From Hymenobacter sediminicola (GTDB lineage: Bacteria > Bacteroidota > Bacteroidia > Cytophagales > Hymenobacteraceae), in assembly GCF_014250515.1 (NCBI RefSeq), contig NZ_CP060202.1, forward strand, positions 245,001 through 309,000: a stretch of DNA of 64,000 nt. The letters are read 5' to 3'. Below are positions 52,300 through 58,832 of this stretch, piece after piece. The position numbers were made by a program, and so were the translations under genes. A model generated the notes under the pieces. That model worked only from the letters and a program-made list of their open reading frames with translations. It had not been told where the DNA came from and did no database searches. The first letter of the stretch is position 1. Every line of letters starts with the position of its first letter.

Positions 52300-53808
52300 T
52301 TATACAGCCGCCGCGGGAGCGTGTTCCATCGGAATTTCAGCGTCGACGCCCAAGCCTTTGGCAATGGCCATGCCCAGGCGGATATCAGCCCGAAACCAGT
52401 GGCACAGCTGGCGCTGCGTGATGAGGTCTTTCTTCGGGCCTTCGATGCCGCTCATGGCGCCCACCACGTTGTTGATGAGGTTCTGCTGCGCCTGTTTGTC
52501 CAGGAGGCGGAACAGGTTGCCGGCCTGCGTATAGTGGTCATCGTTGCCGGGGCCTTCGTTCCGGTCGTAGCGCGCGGCAAAGCCGTCGAGTTCCTGCGCC
52601 GGTTCGCCCTGCGTCTTGTCCTCAACTGGGCCATCGAAGGAGTTGGGGAAGTAGTTGGGGCCGGGGCCGCCATTGTCGCCAAGGGCCATGCGGCCGTCGC
52701 GCTGGTAATTGCTGAAGCCGAACGGGCAGGCATTCACAGGCAGGTGCTCGTAGTTGGCTCCCAGGCGGTAACGGTGCGCGTCGGGGTAGCTCAGGATACG
52801 GCCCTGCAGCATTTTATCAGGCGAGTAGCCTATGCCGTCTACCACGTGCGCCGGCGCAAAGGCAGCCTGCTCCACGTGTGCGTGGTAGTTTACGGGCACT
52901 TCATTCAGCTCCATCACGCCTACCTCCTGCAGCGGAAACTCGCCCTGAGGCCACACTTTGGTTAGGTCGAAGGGGTTCCAGCGGAAGTCACGGGCCTGCT
53001 CCTCGGTCATGGTCTGGATGAACATCGTCCAGCGCGGGAAGTTGCCGTTGTCGATGGCGTCTACCAAGTCGTGCTGGGCGAAATCGGCATCCTTGGCCTT
53101 CATCAGCTTAGCTTCCTCGTCTGAGAAGTTCTTGATGCCCTGCTGGGTGCGGAAATGGAATTTCACCCACGTCCGCTCGTTGGCAGCATTGATCAGCGAG
53201 AAAGTATGTGAGCCATAGCCGTGCATGTGGCGGTAGCCGTAAGGGGTGCCGCGGTCTGACATCAGAATCGTGACTTGGTGCAAGCTCTCCGGATTCAGGC
53301 TCCAATAGTCCCACATCATCGTGGGGCTCTTGCGGTTGCTGCGGGCTTCGCGCTTCTGGGTATGAATGAAGTCAGTGAACTTCAGCGGGTCCTTCACGAA
53401 GAATACCGGCGTGTTGTTGCCTACCAGGTCCCAGTTGCCGTCTTCGGTGTAGAATTTCAGCGCAAAGCCCCGGGGGTCACGCTCCGTATCGGCCGAGCCT
53501 TTCTCGCCACCTACCGTGCTGAAGCGGGCAAACATCTTGCACTCGTTGCCGACTTTGCTGAACAGCTTGGCACGGGTCAGATGAGTGATGTCATGCGTCA
53601 CGGTGAATTTGCCGTAAGCCCCGCTGCCCTTGGCGTGCACTACCCGCTCCGGAATCCGCTCCCGGTTGAAATGGGCGGATTTCTCATGCAGGAAATAATC
53701 CTGGAGCATCAGTGGGCCACGCGGGCCTGCCGACTGAGAGTTCTGGTTGTCGAAGATTGGTCGGCCGGAAGCGGTGGTCAGCTTCTTAGGTTGGGTTGAT
53801 TCTTCCAT
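52300..53808 (-). CDS. katA: monofunctional haem catalase
   Basis: The product has 502 residues, the size of small-subunit clade 3 catalases. It converts hydrogen peroxide to water and oxygen. The catalytic His58 lies in ERVVHAKGSGAYG, the conserved Asn in DLVGNNTPVFF (127-137), and the haem-ligand Tyr341 in RILSYPDAHRYRLG (337-350). GPRGPLMLQDYFLHEKSAHFNRERIPER at the N-terminus is typical of the family. No signal peptide, so cytoplasmic. Upstream is a promoter-like pair of elements (53885-53916) preceded by a 12-bp perfect palindrome (53931-53942). OxyR is encoded 3.9 kb away, so peroxide induction is likely. Confidence 0.97.
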   Translation of the reverse strand: MEESTQPKKLTTASGRPIFDNQNSQSAGPRGPLMLQDYFLHEKSAHFNRERIPERVVHAKGSGAYGKFTVTHDITHLTRAKLFSKVGNECKMFARFSTVGGEKGSADTERDPRGFALKFYTEDGNWDLVGNNTPVFFVKDPLKFTDFIHTQKREARSNRKSPTMMWDYWSLNPESLHQVTILMSDRGTPYGYRHMHGYGSHTFSLINAANERTWVKFHFRTQQGIKNFSDEEAKLMKAKDADFAQHDLVDAIDNGNFPRWTMFIQTMTEEQARDFRWNPFDLTKVWPQGEFPLQEVGVMELNEVPVNYHAHVEQAAFAPAHVVDGIGYSPDKMLQGRILSYPDAHRYRLGANYEHLPVNACPFGFSNYQRDGRMALGDNGGPGPNYFPNSFDGPVEDKTQGEPAQELDGFAARYDRNEGPGNDDHYTQAGNLFRLLDKQAQQNLINNVVGAMSGIEGPKKDLITQRQLCHWFRADIRLGMAIAKGLGVDAEIPMEHAPAAAV

Positions 53809-53884
53809 TGGAGTGTCGGTTGGAATGAAAAGGCCAGTCGCTTATCCGCTAACGGTGCAGTTAACGGTTGAGCTGATACGAGTC

Positions 53885-53916
53885 CAAAGGTTGAGCTTAA
53901 TATCTTATAATGAAAA
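53885..53916 (-). promoter_or_regulatory. candidate katA promoter
   Basis: On the minus strand, TTTT (53916-53913) is followed after 20 bp by AACCTTTG (53892-53885), seven of eight matches to the Bacteroidota -7 element TAnnTTTG with the normal spacing. It lies about 77 bp upstream of the katA start. Confidence 0.45.
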
Positions 53917-53930
53917 TCGATATTTCTGAT

Positions 53931-53942
53931 ACCTATATAGGT
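53931..53942. promoter_or_regulatory. 12-bp palindrome upstream of the katA promoter
   Basis: acctatataggt is a perfect palindrome 15 bp upstream of the predicted -33 element of katA, in an A/T-rich stretch. Its position is right for an activator site. OxyR is the obvious candidate, by inference. Confidence 0.4.
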
Positions 53943-53961
53943 TGTAGTGATAAACACGGCA

Positions 53962-54003
53962 CAACGCCCCGCCCATGCTGCATGCAGGCTGAGCGGGGCG
54001 TTG
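53962..54003 (-). terminator. hairpin downstream of the SdiA-regulated-like gene
   Basis: Perfect 11-bp G+C-rich arms (53962-53972 and 53993-54003, half-site caacgccccgc) enclose a 20-nt loop that holds a smaller palindrome. It lies 20 bp after the stop of the minus-strand gene. No strong T-run follows, so termination is likely but not certain. Confidence 0.6.
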
Positions 54004-54022
54004 TTGCTGAGTGCCAGCAACC

Positions 54023-54970
54023 CTATTGGCCTTGGGCCCGGAATAAGTAGATAGTGGCTTGGCCCGACTTTTTGCCGGCTTCAGTAGCTACATACAAGTC
54101 GCCGCCGGGAGTGAAGGCTAAGCCTTCTGCTTGCGGAAACAAATCGGCGGGTAGGGGTTGGGCGGCCACCAATTGCCCGCGCTGGTCGAGCTCCACGATA
54201 CCGTTTTGCTTGGCCGACAATACGAAAACATGCTGAGTGAGAGGGTGCACGGCTATGGCCGAAGGAGAGAAGTTTTTGCTGGAATCCTTCTTCTTTCCCT
54301 TTTTGCCCGATTTGCCCGACTTCTCAAGTTGGCCTTCCGTGGTTGGCGACGAGGCGTGAATGGCGGCTACATCCAGCACGTAGACAGGCTGGGCTTCGGC
54401 TCGGAAAGTGCCGGGCTGCAGACGGTAGATGGCCCGCTGCCCACCCGACAGGCCCGCACCCGGCTCCCCTTTGCAGGCCACTAGCAGGGTTTTGGAAGCC
54501 GCGTCGTACGTCAGGCCCTCGGTTTCGTTGGCGAAGCTCAGGCCGGTTTCAAACTCCTCGGTTTTGCCACCGGAGTAGCGGAACAGTTTTCCGTCGCTAC
54601 GCATAATAAACCAGTCGGAGCCTACTCGGGCCACGTCTTCGTAGTCGCCGCTACCGCCGAAGGGAATGACTCGGTCAACTTTTTTGGTGCTGAGATTATA
54701 GTCGTAGAGGTTGCCGGTTTCGTCTTCGATACCGGTAATGTGGGTGGGGCCGGCCAACGCAATACCCGACAGCTCGGCTAGTTCGGCGGGCATAGGGTAG
54801 GTGGCGGCGGGCCGGGCAAAATCATAGGCCATAGACGTGCCACGGGCCGGCGGGGCAGACTTTTGACTTGCAGCGTGCACAGGTAGCTCGGGGCCCGACG
54901 CGACGGAGTTGGCGGCCGGAACGCTGCACCAAGCAGGCAGCACGAGCAGGGACAACAGCAGGTTTTTCAT
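54023..54970 (-). CDS. SdiA-regulated-domain (YjiK-like) beta-propeller protein, exported
   Basis: The product has 315 residues with a signal peptide (about 1-20). Repeated propeller-type segments follow: LAELSGIALAGPTHITGIEDETGNLYDYNL, YEDVARVGSDWFIMRSDGKLFRY, ETEGLTYDAASKTLLVACKG, SAIAVHPLTQHVFVLSAKQ and AEGLAFTPGGDLYVATEAG. This order matches the SdiA-regulated/YjiK family, whose biochemical role is poorly known. A very basic insert (EKSGKSGKKGKKKDSSK, near 215-235) interrupts one blade. It lies 34 bp after a small membrane protein gene and is the last of a probable four-gene unit with the two-component system upstream. The family is fairly sure; the function is not known. Confidence 0.78.
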   Translation of the reverse strand: MKNLLLSLLVLPAWCSVPAANSVASGPELPVHAASQKSAPPARGTSMAYDFARPAATYPMPAELAELSGIALAGPTHITGIEDETGNLYDYNLSTKKVDRVIPFGGSGDYEDVARVGSDWFIMRSDGKLFRYSGGKTEEFETGLSFANETEGLTYDAASKTLLVACKGEPGAGLSGGQRAIYRLQPGTFRAEAQPVYVLDVAAIHASSPTTEGQLEKSGKSGKKGKKKDSSKNFSPSAIAVHPLTQHVFVLSAKQNGIVELDQRGQLVAAQPLPADLFPQAEGLAFTPGGDLYVATEAGKKSGQATIYLFRAQGQ

Positions 54971-55003
54971 GGGAATAGGGGCAGAGGTGAAGAACGAATT
55001 GAG

Positions 55004-55309
55004 TTACTGGCTGACAACCTGATGCAGTACCGGAGCCACCGCGCGGCCTTGACACTCGGCCAGTTGCCGACGCGTCTGACGCAGCTCTTCGCTCAGGGCC
55101 ACCCAGGAGGCATCGTCCTCCTCGTTGGAATCATCGTCATCATCGTTGTCGTCGGGAGCAGAAGTGCTGACCATGCGGGTAGTACCAACGGAGACTGATT
55201 GCCTAGGAGCGGCAGGCGCTACCAGCAGGTACACGTTGAGCCCTACTGATAGCAGCAGCGCCACTATCCAGGCCATTACTGGGGGAGAGGCATTCGGAAT
55301 GGAGTCCAT
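55004..55309 (-). CDS. small single-pass membrane protein with polyacidic stretch
   Basis: The product has 101 residues from the ATG at 55309; an ATG at 55336 would add nine residues ahead of the hydrophobic segment. A single membrane helix (about 12-31, MAWIVALLLSVGLNVYLLV) is followed by a Ser/Thr-rich linker, a polyacidic run (DDNDDDDDSNEEDD, near 53-66) and a charged, probably helical C-terminus (SEELRQTRRQLAECQG) with one cysteine. I do not recognise a family. It lies between the histidine kinase gene (94 bp upstream) and the propeller protein gene (34 bp downstream), all on the minus strand, so it probably belongs to the same regulatory or envelope unit. The acidic run could bind divalent metal or a basic partner; that is a guess. 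Confidence 0.68.
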   Translation of the reverse strand: MDSIPNASPPVMAWIVALLLSVGLNVYLLVAPAAPRQSVSVGTTRMVSTSAPDDNDDDDDSNEEDDASWVALSEELRQTRRQLAECQGRAVAPVLHQVVSQ

Positions 55310-55402
55310 AGGGTGCTTAGCGTAAGTACCCAGCAAAGGACCGGCCCCGACATTAACGTCGTCTGACTACCACATTAAAACAACATGAACGGGCCCGGCT
55401 GG

Positions 55403-56773
55403 CTAGGCGGCGGGCAGCAGCACTGTAACCTGGGTACCCTCCCCCAGACGCGAATGGAGCCGGAGCTGGCCCGTGTGCACCTGAATAATTTTCTGGGTGA
55501 TGGCCAAGCCCAGACCATAGCCGGGTTTGTCGTGGCCGTTGTGGCCCCGGAAGAGCGGCTCTAGGGCGCGGGCGGCTTCCTCGGGTGGCAGGCCTGGCCC
55601 GGTGTCGGCTACGGTGAGGCGCAATGTGTGGCGCGACTCGTAGGCTAGTTCCACGCGCACGGCCTGCTCGGAGTATTTGCAGGCGTTGTCGAGTAGGTTT
55701 AATACCGCCGTTTGCAGTAACTGAGCGTTACCGCGCATCCCGAATACTTCTTCCACCGACGCGGGCCAAGCGCCAAAATCGACTTGGATGGTGCGACCAG
55801 GGTAGCGCAGCTTGCAGGCGTCCACGGCTTGCAGCACCACGTCATCGAGCGAAACAGGGGAGCGAGCAAAGGAAGTATCGTCGGCTTTAGCCAGGGTCAG
55901 CAGGCCGTTGGTCAGGTCAATTATTTTCTGGATTTCCTCCACTGCCGAGTCAATGCTGCGCTTGGCAGCGGGCAGCTCCGTGTCGTAAGCCGAGGCCGTT
56001 TCCAAGGTGCCCAGTACGTTGGCCAGTGGGGTGCGCAGCTCGTGGGAGGCGTGCGACAAAAAGCTCCTCTGGTTTTCGAACGCCTGCTCTAAGCCGCTGA
56101 GCATCTGGTTAAACGTCATGGCTAACTGAGCAATTTCGTCTCGCTGGTTGCCCTCATCTACCCGCCGTCGCAGGTTGGAAGCCGTGATGCCCTTCACTTC
56201 GGCTACCATGCGCTGCAAGGGGCGCAATGAGCGGACGGCAAACAGCCAAGCTGCCCCGATGATGAGCACCAGCGCCCCTAGGTTGCCCCAGAGTAGAATC
56301 GAAGTCAGCGTGTCGAACTCTCGCCCCCCGAACTGGTCACGCCCGGCCACGAACACCCGGTACTCGCGCTTGTGGTGGCGGTACAGAATACCCAGCGTTT
56401 CGACCTTGCCTTCACGGAATCGGGCTGGCTTCTTACGAGTAATCTGGTCGAAGTACTCTAGGTCGCGGGGCGAGGCGGGCTCGTCTTCCTGAGCCAAGTG
56501 AAATACCAGCCGCCGCTGCGCATCATAGATGCTGATCCGCTCATTGTGCATGGTCAGCAGGTCCTTCTTGCGGAAGCCACGCAGTACGTCGGGGTCGAGG
56601 TCGAGGCGGTGAATCAGCAGGTTGGCGGTCTGCTCGGCCTTGCCCTCCAGGCGGTGATAAAAGCGCAATTCCCGCGCCCGGGCACTGTAGTAATAGATAA
56701 ACCCTGTGAGACACAGCTGAATGGCAAACACCAGCACCATGAACCGCAGAATAAGCTTATTGCGAATCAGCAT
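55403..56773 (-). CDS. membrane sensor histidine kinase
   Basis: The product has 456 residues. Two membrane segments (about 9-30 and 158-180) enclose a periplasmic sensor region of about 125 residues. A HAMP domain (RSLRPLQRMVAEVKGITASNL) follows, then the dimerisation/phosphoacceptor domain with His244 in FLSHASHELRTPLANVL. The ATPase domain has the N box LLDNACKYS, a G1 box DTGPGLPPEEA and the G2 region GYGLGLAI. The domain plan is that of CusS/EnvZ-type OmpR-family kinases. The response regulator gene lies 106 bp upstream on the same strand. The signal is unknown; the small sensor domain and OmpR pairing are common in envelope or metal stress systems. Confidence 0.94.
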   Translation of the reverse strand: MLIRNKLILRFMVLVFAIQLCLTGFIYYYSARARELRFYHRLEGKAEQTANLLIHRLDLDPDVLRGFRKKDLLTMHNERISIYDAQRRLVFHLAQEDEPASPRDLEYFDQITRKKPARFREGKVETLGILYRHHKREYRVFVAGRDQFGGREFDTLTSILLWGNLGALVLIIGAAWLFAVRSLRPLQRMVAEVKGITASNLRRRVDEGNQRDEIAQLAMTFNQMLSGLEQAFENQRSFLSHASHELRTPLANVLGTLETASAYDTELPAAKRSIDSAVEEIQKIIDLTNGLLTLAKADDTSFARSPVSLDDVVLQAVDACKLRYPGRTIQVDFGAWPASVEEVFGMRGNAQLLQTAVLNLLDNACKYSEQAVRVELAYESRHTLRLTVADTGPGLPPEEAARALEPLFRGHNGHDKPGYGLGLAITQKIIQVHTGQLRLHSRLGEGTQVTVLLPAA

Positions 56774-56879
56774 GTATTTAGTGCGCTAATGTGGGTTTAC
56801 TGTGCTGATATGCTAACTTCTTGCTATTGGTAGTGCGCATCGTGTTGTATTGCCTAGCACATCAGGCCCACTGGAAAAA

Positions 56880-57557
56880 TTATTCTTCCCGCATCACATA
56901 GCCCATGCCAACTACGGTGTGGATGAGCTTGGGCTCGAAGCCTTTGTCGAGCTTGCGCCGCAGATGACTGATGTACACATCAATGACGTTGGTGCTGGTG
57001 TCGAAGTCCAGTTCCCAGACCCGCTCGGTGATATCGACGCGGGAAATGATTTTGCCCCGGTTCAGCAGCAGGTATTCGAGCAGGGAGTATTCCTTGGCGG
57101 TCAGGTCGATGCGCTGGCCGTTGCGGGTCACGGTTTTGCTTTCCAAGTTCAGCTCCAGGTCGGCCATGAGCAGGGTACGCTTCACGGCGGCTTCGGTGGC
57201 ATTGCGCTTGGTTAGGGCCCGGGCCCGTAGCAGCAGTTCCTGAAACTTGAAGGGCTTGACCAAGTAATCATCCGCTCCGGCCTCGAAGCCGGCGGTTTTG
57301 TCATCGAGGCTGTCGAGGGCCGTGAGCATAAGCACGGGCACACGGGCATTGTCGGCCCGGATAAGCTGGCAGAGCGCAAAGCCGTTGATGTGGGGTAGGT
57401 TCACATCAAGTACAATCAGGTCGTAGGCATTCTGGCGATACAACGACAGGCCCATTTGCCCGTCGAATGCCACGTCTAGCTCATATCCTTCGTTTTGAAA
57501 GCCCTTTTGAATAAACGAAGCCAGCTTGGGCTCATCCTCGACCAGTAATAGTTTCAT
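56880..57557 (-). CDS. OmpR-family response regulator
   Basis: The product has 225 residues: a receiver domain (phospho-acceptor Asp51 in LIVLDVNLP, acidic pair in LLVEDEP, conserved Lys in DYLVKPFKFQELLLR) and a C-terminal winged helix (LTAKEYSLLEYLLLNRGKIISRVDITERVW, then VDVYISHLRRKLD). It should be phosphorylated by the histidine kinase encoded next. It is divergent from oxyR with only 107 bp between starts, so the two share a promoter region. Its targets are not evident from the sequence; the four downstream minus-strand genes, starting with its own, are possible. Confidence 0.95.
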   Translation of the reverse strand: MKLLLVEDEPKLASFIQKGFQNEGYELDVAFDGQMGLSLYRQNAYDLIVLDVNLPHINGFALCQLIRADNARVPVLMLTALDSLDDKTAGFEAGADDYLVKPFKFQELLLRARALTKRNATEAAVKRTLLMADLELNLESKTVTRNGQRIDLTAKEYSLLEYLLLNRGKIISRVDITERVWELDFDTSTNVIDVYISHLRRKLDKGFEPKLIHTVVGMGYVMREE

Positions 57558-57601
57558 GCGGCTACAGTGCAGTAATACCCAAACTACGGTTGGGTTGCGG
57601 G

Positions 57602-57631
57602 GTTGTTGTATAAGAAACGCTGATAGATTTT
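57602..57631 (+). promoter_or_regulatory. candidate oxyR promoter
   Basis: GTTG (57602-57605) and TAGATTTT (57624-57631, seven of eight matches to TAnnTTTG) with 18 bp between them lie 34 bp before the oxyR start. The spacing is slightly short for the Bacteroidota pattern. Confidence 0.4.
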
Positions 57632-57664
57632 CCGTACAGCATAAGCATCCTTTATTTTCGCGTC

Positions 57665-58594
57665 ATGACTGTACAGCAGCTTGAGTACCTCGTAGCCCTC
57701 GATACGCACCGGCAGTTTGTGCTGGCTGCCGAGAAGTGCCACGTCACGCAGCCTACCCTAAGTATGCAGCTACAGAAGCTGGAGGAGGAGCTAGGCGTGC
57801 TGCTCTTCGACCGGAACACTAAAGGTGTACGCCCCACCGCAGTAGGCGCCAAAGTGGTGCAGCAGGCTCGCCAGGTATTGCGCGAAGTGCAGCAGTTGCG
57901 CGACGTGGTGCAACTAGAGAAGAATGAGTTGGTTGGAGAACTTCGGCTGGGCATCATCCCAACGCTGGCGCCCTACCTGGTGCCCTTGTTTCTGGTAGAG
58001 CTGGTGCAGCGCTATCCGCAGCTGCAGGTGCAGGTAGAGGAGTTGCAGTCGGCCCAGATTATGCAGCGCCTCAAGGATAACCAACTGGATGTAGGCCTGC
58101 TCGTGACGCCTCTCGACGACCGGCAACTGCACGAAGTTCCGGTGCTGGAAGAGCCCTTTCTTGGCTACATCTCCCAAGACCACTCCTTATACGGCCGCAC
58201 CACTATCAGCCCGCAGGACATGGGCGAGCCAGGGTTGTGGCTCTTGCAGCAGGGGCACTGTTTCCGGCATCAGGTTCTTAATATCTGCGCGCCCGCTCCG
58301 GCGCATACCAACCGGCCCTTCACCTACGAAAGCGGCTCGATAGAAACGCTGAAAGAGCTGGTGCGCCACAACCATGGCTACACGCTGGTGCCGGAGTTGT
58401 CGGTGCTGCAGGAGCTGGACAACCCCATGGTGAAACGGTTTTCCGCGCCCGAACCGGTGCGCGAAGTGAGCCTGGTCGTGCACCAGGGCTTTGTGCGGCT
58501 GCCGCTGCTGCACACCCTCCGCGACAGTATTCTGCGCAAGGTACCGGAGCGGCTATGGGCGGGAAAGGCCGGACAGAAAATCCGGTGGCGGTAG
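57665..58594 (+). CDS. oxyR: hydrogen peroxide-sensing LysR-family regulator OxyR
   Basis: The product has 309 residues. A LysR-type winged helix (LEYLVALDTHRQFVLAAEKCHVTQPTLSMQLQKLEEELG, about 6-44) precedes the effector domain. The block QQGHCFRHQVLNIC carries Cys199 and Cys208, the same numbers and spacing as the redox-switch cysteines of Escherichia coli OxyR, which form a disulphide on peroxide exposure. This separates it from ordinary LysR regulators. It should activate peroxide defence genes. The katA gene 3.9 kb away is a natural target and has a palindrome upstream of its promoter. A predicted promoter lies 34 bp before the start, in the region shared with the divergent response regulator. 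Confidence 0.94.
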   Translation: MTVQQLEYLVALDTHRQFVLAAEKCHVTQPTLSMQLQKLEEELGVLLFDRNTKGVRPTAVGAKVVQQARQVLREVQQLRDVVQLEKNELVGELRLGIIPTLAPYLVPLFLVELVQRYPQLQVQVEELQSAQIMQRLKDNQLDVGLLVTPLDDRQLHEVPVLEEPFLGYISQDHSLYGRTTISPQDMGEPGLWLLQQGHCFRHQVLNICAPAPAHTNRPFTYESGSIETLKELVRHNHGYTLVPELSVLQELDNPMVKRFSAPEPVREVSLVVHQGFVRLPLLHTLRDSILRKVPERLWAGKAGQKIRWR

Positions 58595-58832
58595 TCAAAA
58601 GCCTTGGGTGAGAACGGCAGCGAGGCCAATATTTTTTACTACACGCTTAAATAAAGAAAAAACAGCTATACAGCACCTATAGTGGGGTTTTTCTGCGCGA
58701 GACCTATGGTAGTGTCTATATAGAAAATATTGTGTTTCTTAGAGAAGGTATTACCTTAAAACTGTGTTAGCCACCCTGGTAGGGTGGTGCCTACTTTTAT
58801 TCCCTTCTCTTTTCACCCTTTTCATCAGTTGC

